A stretch of DNA of 64,000 nt, from contig CP136062.1 of the NCBI GenBank assembly GCA_032622095.1, positions 226,872,578 to 226,936,577 of the forward strand, read 5' to 3'. Position numbers and translations under genes: made by a program. Position 1 is the stretch's first letter. Every line of letters starts with the position of its first letter. Source of the DNA: Siphonodentalium dalli. Lineage: Eukaryota; Mollusca; Scaphopoda; Gadilida; Siphonodentaliidae. Shown here one piece after another: positions 1-10,000 of the stretch. The notes under the pieces were generated by a model. The model had not been told where the DNA came from, searched no databases, and worked only from the letters and a program-made list of their open reading frames with translations.

Positions 1-557
1 GTGCCATAGCTGGCCATGTCGCCCGCTGCATATTCGCACAATGAGTCTTCCATTGTCAGCATTTTTTTGTTTTGGTCCTTGTGTAGTTCGCGCTGTTTAT
101 TCCAGATACTTTCTCTCAGCTGCAATTCACCCACAGCTTCATCGACCCACATGTTAGCGGAATTAAGCGTAGAACTAAAAATTGGGAAACTGTCTTAATA
201 CGCATGAAATTAATATAAGTAGATAAACATGCATTGAGATCATATAAATAAAACGTGCATGATATGTGAGTGAATGAGGGTTTGGCACGGTCAAACACAA
301 TTCTGGACGATCCATTGTGCAATTATATATATATATAGATCGTAGAGAATACAATGTAAAAAATGTAATGAGTAGAGATCAACGTTGGTGAAACGCAATG
401 GATTAATTGGTCCAGTCGACTCATTGTGCGGAAACTCAGCGGGCGACATGGCCAGCGATGGCACATTCATTATGACGTCCAATTGTCACCAAACTCCACC
501 ATAATAAATTGTCACACCTACTATGCCATCGCTACTGTGGTACGTGTGTCCGCAGCC
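1..557 (+). mobile_element. Harbinger-like MITE, right part of copy 1
   Basis: This matches the right part of the complete element at 3923-5062 and ends in the inverted terminus ...GTGTGTCCGCAGCC followed by TTA. The left terminus lies before the window. Here the Helitron-like insertion is absent, so positions 320-345 preserve the empty site. Confidence 0.7.
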
Positions 558-1388
558 TTACTTGGTTATTAAAAAATATTACTTAATCAATTGACAACTA
601 AACATGCCTATCGATTAACATATCCTCGAGTTATTGTGGAAAGCGATAGCCACCAAAGGTACACTTTTACAACACACCCATGACCATACCATCGCGCTAT
701 ATATACATGAACACCAGACAAATGACCATATAGCCAGAGCGTCACAACAATATATACATTTTTATACATTTGTCAAAAATTTCTCTATATAATTTGCATC
801 AAAGTGATTTATAGTGCATCGTCTTAAAACACGGTGGCCATGTTGGACACCATCTTGTTCCGTGTCTACGCGGCCACGATTTGTTCGTGTTAACATTGCT
901 TAATAGTTGAGGGACATAATAAGGAAGAAATGAGTGGGGTGAAGTTAAGTCGTCTGCTGTGGGGTGTGGGTGTACCATATCAGCTTCCAGAGTATTATAT
1001 TTGCGTTTTCATTGCCGTCACGTGAACTGCATGTCGACCCCCGTGACGCCAGCAATGACACAGAATGAATTGTAACCTACAAAGGTCTCGAATAAATAAA
1101 TGGGACATTTCTTCACATTATGTGTAGGTGCTGAAAGCGGTAAGTCCTGCGTAGGGGACTGAACTCTGCGTGGAGTTGACAATGAGCTATATACTGACTG
1201 GCCTGTGTTTTTGCAAAAAGTGTTATCTTCGTAGGGTTTTCAAGAGTTATCTACCCTAGAAACGCGCTAACCTATGAGATAACCGTCTTCGACTTTCCGC
1301 GCGCGTTTTATTCAATAGTTCCCATTGATACGTTCATTGATACATATTTATGGACGATTTGAATATTACTTTATTTTTGCGCACTTAA
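1..1388 (+). repeat. Segmental duplication, copy 1
   Basis: This block is near-identical and colinear with 4016-5948. Copy 2 additionally carries a 490-bp Helitron-like insertion (4341-4830), a 21-bp insertion near 5564 and a 39-bp local tandem duplication near 5875. Both copies stop matching exactly at a TTAA (1385-1388 and 5945-5948). Only short spurious ORFs occur. Positions 558-1388 hold no feature I recognise apart from segments that recur inverted at 2690-2755 and 6680-6775. Confidence 0.9.
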
Positions 1389-2161
1389 CCCTTTACCCAT
1401 TTTGAAGGTCGAGGTCAGGTCGGGGTAACGATTTGACCCGTCCAAAACACCCCCCGCCCAAAAGTACCTCTAGGTATAAAATTTCGTCGAAATCCATCCC
1501 CTTTACCAGAGTTGACCTTGAATTGACCATTTTGAAGGTCAAGGTCAGGTCGGGGTCACAAATTGACCCATCGAAAACACTCCCCCGACAAAAGTATCCT
1601 TAGGTATCAAATTTCGTCGAAATCCGTTAATTTTTTAATTTAATTTGAGTTAATTCTACCTTTTTAATCAAGAGAAATGATGGTACCCGTCCCGTGATGG
1701 TACCCGTCCCTAAAAGAGGTACGTTTGTGGGTACCCGTTTCAAGGTGAAGATCACCTCGGGCGGAAAAACTTACCCGATGAAAATCTCCCCCGTTCCTTG
1801 GAACCCCTAAGTACGAAGATAGACATAAGAATCACACAACACGCTCATATCTGGATACAGACACACTCACTTCTGGCCCCAGACATAAGAATCACACAAC
1901 ACGCATACGCTCTTTATCAACGACACTGCGGATACGAACGCTCGTTAACTATCAACGCGATTAACTCCACAGTGCCAAGGACTGTCATTTTGGTGACTGG
2001 GAGTGGAAAAGGGGTGCTCGGAGCTTCTCCAAAACGGCGGTAAACACTGCCCGTGGCTTTTTAACCTTAGATTGGAAGTTTGAGCTTAATCGGTCCAGCT
2101 GTTTTCCCGGCCATAGCTAAGAGACAGACAGACAAACAGAAGTCCCAAAATATATATTAGA
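1389..2161 (-). mobile_element. Helitron-like element remnant (minus strand)
   Basis: The block carries the family's internal GACCTTGAATTGACC / AAGGTCAAGGTCAGGTC modules and ends, read on the minus strand, with the 5' terminus TCTAATATATATTTTGGG. The 3' terminus is not clear. The block opens with CCCTTTACCC directly after TTAA, which is the terminal repeat of the TTAA elements seen elsewhere in the window, so the left side is probably composite. No coding sequence was seen. Confidence 0.55.
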
Positions 2162-2600
2162 CTAGCAGGTGACCCGACTTCGTCCAGGCTTTGACCTTGA
2201 ATTGATCATTTTTAGGGTCAAGGTCAGGTCGTGGTCACAAGTTGACTGGTCCATGAGAGTTCCCGGACAAAAGTGGCCCTAGGTAGCAAGTTTGGACTCC
2301 ATCGGTAGGGCCGTTTTCGAGTCTATAACGGACACACACATACATATATATCATTTGTGGGTACCCGTTTCAAGGTGAAGGTCACATCGGGCGGAAAAAC
2401 TGACCCGATGAAAATCTCCCCCATTCCTAGGAACCCCTAAATACGAACACAGACATAAGGATCACACAACACGCTCATGTCTGGACACAGACACAACACG
2501 CTCATGTCTGGACACAGACACGCTCATGTCTGGACACAGACACGCTCTTTATCAACGACACTGCGGATACGAACGCTCTTTAACTATCACGCGATTAACC
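1722..2600. repeat. Diverged duplicated block with short tandem units
   Basis: Two copies of a roughly 230-bp block (about 1722-1990 and 2352-2600) share GGGTACCCGTTTCAAGGTGA, the CACACAACACGCTCAT motifs and the CGACACTGCGGATACGAACG end. The second copy has a local triplication of CTCATGTCTGGACACAGACA around 2475-2545. The first copy overlaps the 1389-2161 remnant. No gene is supported. From 2600 to 3324 I see only an inverted copy (2690-2755) of 744-800. Confidence 0.6.
2162..2352 (-). mobile_element. Helitron-like 3' fragment
   Basis: It begins (plus strand) with CTAGCAGGTGACCCGACTTC, which is the minus-strand 3' end of the family: a hairpin around CCTGGACGAAGTCGGG followed by CTAG. It abuts the preceding element with no spacer (minus strand CTAG then TC). 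The 5' end is degenerate. Confidence 0.5.
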
Positions 2601-3332
2601 CCACAATTCCAAGACGGCGGCAGTGCGAATGAAGAATGAGTGCTCATAGCTTCTCAAAAGCAATCCGACGAGGCGCTATAAGTCAGTTTGATGCAAATTA
2701 TATAGAGAAATTCTTGGCAAATGTATACAAATGTATGCATTGTTGTGAAGCTTTGACACAATTCTAGCGCTTTAGGGCAAAATTGGAACTTCCCATTCCA
2801 AGATTGCCACCAAAATGGCAACCGGACGTTGAAAATGTGACTATTTTCACTAATATTTTCTAGATTAGTTTCTGCTGTTTGGAACTGGTTGAGAATTGGG
2901 ACTTTATTTTGTATTTTTCATGTTAACTGATCATTGGAGTAATGAAATATGCCATTACGTGGACCCCAGGCCCTTTTGATCCCTCAAAAAGTGTTTACAG
3001 AACGTTGTATAAAAGTTCACCAAAAATCACCATTGGGAGTCTAGTCATATCTCAAAAATAAATGAACAGCACTGTGCAATGTAAGTGAGGCATAACTTTA
3101 GTTATGCATATTCCGCCAAAATTGTCACTTTGACTCAAAATGACCGCCATGATGGCGGCCAAATTATGGAAAATGGTAGATATTGCCCCAGCGCGTCTTG
3201 CAATCACTTACAAGTTGTGATTGATGAATACAATCGCGTAATATGCCTTCACTACATACATTGAATACTAACACTGATGATGCACATTGTTTAATAGTTA
3301 CTATTGTAACTATGGAATCCTATCATATGATT

Positions 3333-3715
3333 AAGGCCACTTGCTAATGGCGCTTTCGGCGCGATGCGCCGAAAGCGCCGAAACATACCCTAATGGCGCA
3401 CTTTTTGTCGCTTCCGGCGCGCGCCATTAGGGAGTGGACCTAATAGTATGCCCAATGGCGCTTTCGGCGCGCGCCGAAAGCGACAAAAAGTGCGCCATTA
3501 GTAACGCGCCGAAACATGCGCTAATATCGCACATTTTGACGCTTTCGGCGCGCGCGCCGAAAGCGCCGAAAGCGACAAAAAGTGCGCCGAAAGTGACAAA
3601 TAGTGCGCCGTAACGGCGCATATTTTGTCGCTTTCGGCGCGTTACTAATGGCGCACTTTTTGTCGCTTTCGGCGCCCAAAAAGCTTTCCGAAAGCGCCAT
3701 TAGCAAGTGGCCCTA
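3333..3715. mobile_element. hAT-like palindromic MITE
   Basis: A 383-bp element is flanked by an 8-bp direct repeat ATATGATT (3325-3332 and 3716-3723). Its termini are inverted: AAGGCCACTTGCTAATGG at the left and the complement of TAGGGCCACTTGCTAATGG at the right. The interior is a chain of GC-rich inverted repeats built on CGCTTTCGGCGC. An 8-bp target duplication with a T/CAGGG-like end is the hAT signature. It has no coding capacity. Confidence 0.8.
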
Positions 3716-3922
3716 ATATGATTCCATATGTAACAACTGACATTACCAGAAAAATTGCATTCTTCTCTCACAAGCGTGACATCATAATCGGCAAAAAATA
3801 ATTTTTCAGGTTTGGACCATTTTTTCAAGTAAAATGGAACTATCATTTGTAATAACGGTAAATTGCACATATATCCCGAAATTATTCTCTGCTGTTCCGA
3901 AAACGTAGCAAATTGTGACTTA

Positions 3923-5062
3923 GGCTGCGGACACACGTACCACAGTAGCGATGGCATAGTAGGTGTGACAATTTATTATGGTGGAGTTTGGTGACAATAG
4001 GCAGTCATAATTAATGTGCCATAGCTGGCCATGTCGCCCGCTGCATATTCGCACAATGAGTCTTCCATTGTCAGCATTTTTTTTTTTTGGTCCTTGTGTA
4101 GTTCGCGCTGTTTATTCCAGATACTTTCTCTCAGCTGCAATTCACCCACAGCTTCATCGACCCACATGTTAGCGGAATTAAGCGTAGAACTAAAAATTGG
4201 GAAACTGTCTTAATACGCATGAAATTAATATAAGTAGATAAACATGCATTGAGATCATATAAATAAAACGTGCATGATATGTGAGTGAATGAGGGTTTGG
4301 CACGGTCAAACACAATTCTGGACGATCGATTGTGCAATTATCTCATATATATTTTGAAGACCTCTGTCTGTCTGTCTGTCTGTCTGTCATTAATACAAAT
4401 CTACGATTCTCGACCGATCGGGACGAAACTTGGTACGTGTGTGTAGTTTGACCAGGCGGTGGTCGTTGTCGTATTGGCGAGCCCGTGCGACGCCCGTACA
4501 GCGCATGCGCAGACGAGATATCGGAAACGGGTGGCGCTATCGACTTGAAATTTGGTATGTGAATGTATCTTGCCCCGAATACGAATTTTATCGGGTCGCC
4601 GAGCCCGTGCGACGCCAGCTTCGCGCATGCGCAGACGAGATCTCGGAAATGGGTGGAGCTATCGACTTGAAATTTGGTATGTGAATGTATCTTGCCCCGG
4701 ATACGAATTTTATCGGGTCGCCGAGCCCGTGCGACGCCAGCTTCGCAGACCAGATCTCGGAAACGGGTGGAGCTATCGACTTGAAATTTGGTTTTTGAAT
4801 AGCCCGGACAACGTCGGGCTCATCGGCTAGTATATATATATAGATCGTAGAGAATACAATGTAAAAAATGTAATGAGTAGAGATCAACGTTGGTGAAACG
4901 CAATGGATTAATTGGTCCAGTCGACTCATTGTGCGGAAACTCAGCGGGCGACATGGCCAGCGATGGCACATTCATTATGACGTCCAATTGTCACCAAACT
5001 CCACCATAATACATTGTCACACCTACTATGCCATCGCTACTGTGGTACGTGTGTCCGCAGCC
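3923..5062. mobile_element. Harbinger-like MITE, complete, with nested Helitron-like element
   Basis: Inverted repeats of about 120 bp start with GGCTGCGGACACACGTACCA and are flanked on both sides by TTA (3920-3922 and 5063-5065), the TWA target typical of PIF/Harbinger. Without the nested 490-bp element it would be about 650 bp. A 63-codon minus-strand ORF (3976-4167) in one arm resembles no protein I can name confidently. 3724-3919 holds nothing recognisable. Confidence 0.75.
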
Positions 5063-5948
5063 TTACTTGGTTATTAAAAAATATTACTTAATCAATTGAC
5101 AACTAAACATGCCTATCGATTAACATATCCTCGAGTTATTGTGGAAAGCGATAGCCACCAAAGGTACACTTTTACAACACACCCATGACCATACCATCGC
5201 GCTATATATACATAAACACCAGACAAATGACCATATAGCCAGAGCGTCACAACAATATATACATTTTTATACATTTGTCAAAAATTTCTCTATATAATTG
5301 CATCAAAGTGATTTATAGTGCATCGTCTTAAAACACGGTGGCCATGTTGGACACCATCTTGTTCCGTGTCTACGCGGCCACGATTTGTTCGTGTTAACAT
5401 TGCTTAATAGTTGAGGGACATAATAAGGAAGAAATGAGTGGGGTGAAGTTAAGTCGTCTGCTGTGGGGTGTGGGTGTACCATATCAGCTTCCAGAGTATT
5501 ATATTTGCGTTTTCATTGCCGTCACGTGAACTGCATGTCGACCTCCGTGACGCCAGCAATGACAAAATCAGATATGATTTTGCTACAGAATGAATTGTAA
5601 CCTACAAAGGTCTAGAATAAATAAATGGGACATTTCTTCACATTATGTGTAGGTGCTGAAAGCGGTAAGTCCTGCGTAGGGGACTGAACTCTGCGTGGAG
5701 TTGACAATGAGCTATATACTGACTGGCCTGTGTTTTTGCAAAAAGTGTTATCTTCGTAGGGTTTTCAAGAGTTATCTACCCTAGAAACGCGCTAACCTAT
5801 GAGATAACCGTCTGCGACTTTCCGCGCGCGTTTTATTCAATAGTTCCCATTGATACGTTCATTGATACATATTTATTGTTCCCATTGATACGTTCATTGA
5901 TACATATTTATGGACGATTTGAATATTACTTTATTTTTGCGCACTTAA
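4016..5948 (+). repeat. Segmental duplication, copy 2
   Basis: Colinear partner of 1-1388; the differences are listed under copy 1. The right boundary is the TTAA at 5945-5948, where a different TTAA element begins. Confidence 0.9.
4341..4830 (+). mobile_element. Non-autonomous Helitron-like element with exact empty site
   Basis: The 490-bp element begins TCTCATATATATTTTGAAGA and ends with the hairpin GCCCGGACAACGTCGGGC, then CATCGGCTAG. It lies between an A and a T with no target duplication. Segmental copy 1 preserves the uninterrupted site (AATTA joined directly to TATATATATATAGATCG), so both boundaries are fixed. The interior has three diverged modules of roughly 120 bp centred on TGCGCATGCGC-like sequence and a (TCTG)n tract near the 5' end. 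No transposase is present. Confidence 0.88.
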
Positions 5949-6530
5949 AGGGGTACTGTACGCCATTTTCATTAAATTACCGGTGACAACAACGATCTAA
6001 TATCGATAATATATAGAAACATAAGTAATTTGAGTCGAAGATGTATTCTGTAAACGCTCAGGTTAATAGACTATCTTAAAATTTAATAATTTAAAAGTTA
6101 ATAATTTGATATAAATTGAATTTATGACTGGAGCCATAAAATGGCGTCAATTAAATTACGAATCACCGTAATCAAAAACAGTAATTGAGGGATACTGGAT
6201 TTTAAACCGATCGCACACACGATCGCTTAAAATATTATGATGATACGGGGAGAACACTCAAGCCACTCACTGACTAGCGATGATACAATAACTTAAATGA
6301 TTATATGGGACAAGTATGCATATAATAAAACTTTTATTTGATTCATTTGGTTGAAAACTTTACAAAAATTACTCGACAACGACAATTTGTATTTTTGCAT
6401 TCCGGTAAATTTGTCATCCGTAACATGACTTCGTACTCAACATACTTTCAAATAATGGAAAAATTGTTACCTTATTCTCCGACTCGGAGACTATAGAAAC
6501 CAACAACAACATTTGGCGTACAGTACCCCT
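5949..6530. mobile_element. TTAA-flanked MITE (piggyBac-like)
   Basis: Inverted termini AGGGGTACTGTACGCCA and TGGCGTACAGTACCCCT are flanked by TTAA on both sides (5945-5948 and 6531-6534). It is 582 bp and non-coding. A truncated relative starts at 41793. TTAA duplication is characteristic of piggyBac-type transposition; the family assignment rests on the target site only. Confidence 0.75.
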
Positions 6531-6568
6531 TTAAACAATACACATATTAACGACGAGATAGGACTGCA

Positions 6569-6690
6569 ATGAATAAACATATTTACAGTTAAACACAATG
6601 AATAAACATATTTACAGTTAAACACAATGAATAAACATATTTACAGTTAAACACAATGAATAAACATATTTACAGTTAAACACAATGCGC
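6569..6690. repeat. 29-bp tandem repeat, about four copies
   Basis: The unit is AATGAATAAACATATTTACA plus GTTAAACAC. It sits just upstream of gene A exon 2. The following 6680-6775 is an inverted copy of 1225-1312 and 5750-5838. Confidence 0.85.
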
Positions 6691-6793
6691 GCGGAAAGGC
6701 GCAGACGTTATCTCGCAGGTTAGCGCGATTCCAGGGTAAATAACTCTTGATAAAACTACGAAGTAAACACTTCCAGCGTATTTTTTGTTCCAG

Positions 6794-7018
6794 AAACGAC
6801 GTGTGTTTCTGGATGGACTCCACCACCGAGCACGTCATATTATTACTACATATATCATCGGTACTGTGCAATATGGTGCACGGGGTGCAACGCAAATTAT
6901 CGAGACACCTGTTCAACGGCGACAACAACGACAACAACAACAACAACAACAACGACGACAACAGTAGCTCCCGGGATACCGGTTATACCTGGCATACCTG
7001 TAGATTCCTCTACAAAAA
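6794..7018 (+). CDS. Gene A exon 2: Cys-rich module and Thr-rich linker
   Basis: The acceptor is TTTTTTGTTCCAG, read in the frame starting AA-ACG-ACG-TGT. It encodes TTCVSGWTPPPSTSYYYYIY, then HRYCAIWCTGCNANYRDTCS, then poly-Thr and VAPGIPVIPGIP. It aligns with gene B exon 2 over a C-x18/20-C-x3-C-x2-C-x7-C pattern. The ACA microsatellite leaves all three forward frames open; homology with B, not length, picks the frame. The donor AAAAA|GTTTGT is weak, but the context matches the aligned AAAAA|GTTAGT of B. Phase-1 entry implies a missing exon 1. Confidence 0.82.
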
Positions 7019-10000
7019 GTTTGTATTATAATTCATGTATATTGGCAGAGCGTGGTTATAAACCCATTCAATTATTCCCTGCCATATCGGGTGGGGGTAT
7101 GGATGGTGGTGCGTAAAATGTCCAGACACATTGTATGGTGGGTAGGTGGTTCGAGATAGGAACCATATTAGTTATTTGGCTTAGTATTGTGATGCTGCAT
7201 AATTTATGGGGACGACATTGTCTTCTATAGTGTGTAAAAGAACGTTGTACGCATAATCAGGTTGATCACTCATATATATATAATTCTAACCACAGTACTG
7301 TCAACTCTATTATAATTCTAACCACAGTACTGTCAACTCTATTATAATTCTAACCACAGTACTGTCAACTCTATTATAATTCTAACCACATAACCACATT
7401 ACTGTCAACTCTATTATAATTCTAACCACAGTACTGTCAACTCTATTATAATTCTAACCACAGTACTGTCAACTCTATTATAATTCTAACCACAGTACTG
7501 TCAACTCTATTATAATTTTTTTTCAAAACGTGTTATATATCGACATTATCATGCAGTGTTTCTCCTACTTTTTTTCTTTTTCTTTTTGTTTGTTTGTTTT
7601 TGTGCTTTAAAAAAAAATTAATTGAAATTATTTTTGGTATTTTTTTCTTTACTTAATTTTGTTTTTTGATTATATCTTGAGGCCCGCCCATCTAATCTAA
7701 ATACAAATTTCCAACAATCCATAAAGGTAAGTATAACATCGGCCAATAAAGCGAATGCGAATAACAATCTATCTATATTATAATATCGTTTTTGTTGCAG
7801 TTGGCTCACCATACATTACCAGTCGATGTGATGAATTCTACCCGTAAAACAGTTTGCGATTACAAAACGTGTACCAGTACGGGTAGCTACCCGTGCGCGT
7901 ACCCGTACCGATTTGAACTCGCAAACTCGCTATTGTTTGGATACGAAATTATTGGATATATTGTTTGGCTACTAAATTATTGGTTTTACTGTTTTGATAC
8001 TAACTTATTGGATATATTGTTTGGATACTAAGTCATATTCACTGAAGTGAGTCCATAACATCTCTTTAAAACTCGTTTTAAAACTGTTTCAGAATGCGAG
8101 TATTCTCGCTATGAAGGAATACTCGCACGCATCGGTGGCCAGTCACTCCCCGATTCGCAATGTCACGATCCATGGGTGGCATTGCTAAAAAACCCGACCG
8201 ACCTGACTATATTTTGCATGGCGATAATCACAAGTTCAACAAAGGCCATTACAACTAAAGAATGCCTGGATAGAGTGTGAGTATATATTGACTATGTGTC
8301 GGGGAGTCATACAATGGATAGAGTGTGAGTATATATTGACTATGTGTCGGGGAGTCATACAATGGATAGAGTGTGAGTATATATTGACGATACATTGTCT
8401 ACAGATATGGAGCTATGTGTCGGGGACAGTCATACTATGGACACCTATGTGTCGGGGAGTCATACAATGGATAGAGTGTGAGTATATATTGACGATACAT
8501 TGTCTACAGATATGGAGCTATGTGTCGGGGACAGTCATACTATGGACACCTATGTGTCGGGGAGTCATACAATGGATAGAGTGTGAGTATATATTGACGA
8601 TAAATTGTCTACAGATATGGAGCTATGTGTCGGGGAGAGTCATACTATGGACACATATGTGTCGGGGAGTCATACAATGGATAGAGTGTGAGTATATATT
8701 GACGATAAATTGTCTACATATATGGAGCTATGTGTCGGGGACATTCATACTATGGACACCTATGTGTCGGGGAGTCATACAATGGATATAGTGTGAGTAT
8801 ATGTGTCGGGGACAGTCATACTATGGACACCTATGTGTCGGGGACAGTCATACTATGGACACCTTTGTGTCGGGGACAGTCATACTACGGACACCTTTGT
8901 GTCGGGGACAGTCATACTATGGACACCTATGTGTCGGGGAGTCATACTATGGACACCTTTGTGTCGGGGACAGTCATACTATGGACACCTTTGTGTCGGG
9001 GACAGTCATACTATGGACACCTATGTGTCGGGGAGTCATACTATGGACACCTTTGTGTCGGGGACAGTCATACTATGGACACCTATGTGTCGGGGACAGT
9101 CATACTATGGACACCTATGTGTTGGGGACAGTCATACTATGGACACCTATGTGTCGGGGACAGTCATACTATGGACACCTTTGTGTCGGGGACAGTCATA
9201 CTATGGACACCTATGTGTCGGGGACAGTCATACTATGGACACCTTTGTGTCGGGGACAGTCATACTATGGACACCTTTGTGTCGGGGACAGTCATACTAT
9301 GGACATCTATGTGTCGGGGACAGTCATACTATGGACACATATGTGTCGGGGACAGTCATACTATGGACACCTTTGTGTTGGGGACAGTCATACTATGGAC
9401 ACATTTGTGTCGGGGACAGTCATACTATGGACACCGTTGTGTCGGGGACAGTCATACTATGGACACCTATGTGTCGGGGAGTCATACTATGGACACCTTT
9501 GTGTCGGGGACAGTCATACTATGGACACCTATGTGTCGGGGACAGTCATACTATGGACACCTATGTGTCGGGGACAGTCATACTATGGACACCTTTGTGT
9601 CGGGGACAGTCATGGATAGAGTGTGAGTATATATGGAGCTATGTGTCGGGGAGTCATACTATGGACACATATGTGTCGGGGACAGTCATACTATGGACAC
9701 ATTTGTGTCGGGGAAGTCATACTATGGACACCTATGTGTCGGGGACAGTCATACTATGGAAACCTTTGTGTCGGGGACAGTCATACTATGAACACCTTTG
9801 TGTCGGGGACAGTCATACTATGGACACCTATGTGTCGGGGACAGTCATACTATGGAAACCTTTGTGTCGGGGACAGTCATACTATGGACACCTTTGTGTC
9901 GGGGACAGTCATACTATGGAAACCTTTGTGTCGGGGACAGTCATACTATGGACACCTTTGTGTCGGGGACAGTCATACCATGGAAACCTTTGTGTCGGGG

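Noticed and set aside
3976-4337. Minus-strand ORF with WNKQRELHKDQKKK, reminiscent of a DNA-binding domain
   Set aside because: It lies in the long inverted arm of a MITE, is only about 60 codons, and I cannot match a domain with confidence.
1-6793. Exon 1 of gene A within the window
   Set aside because: I looked for a signal peptide plus the FC-x-TY-like end of gene B exon 1 and found none; the region is almost wholly repeats, so exon 1 is probably upstream.
7792-8031. Possible extra exon of gene A (frame with VCDYKTCTSTGSYPC after a TTGTTGCAG)
   Set aside because: Gene B has no counterpart, no convincing donor follows, and exons 2 and 3 already join in phase without it.
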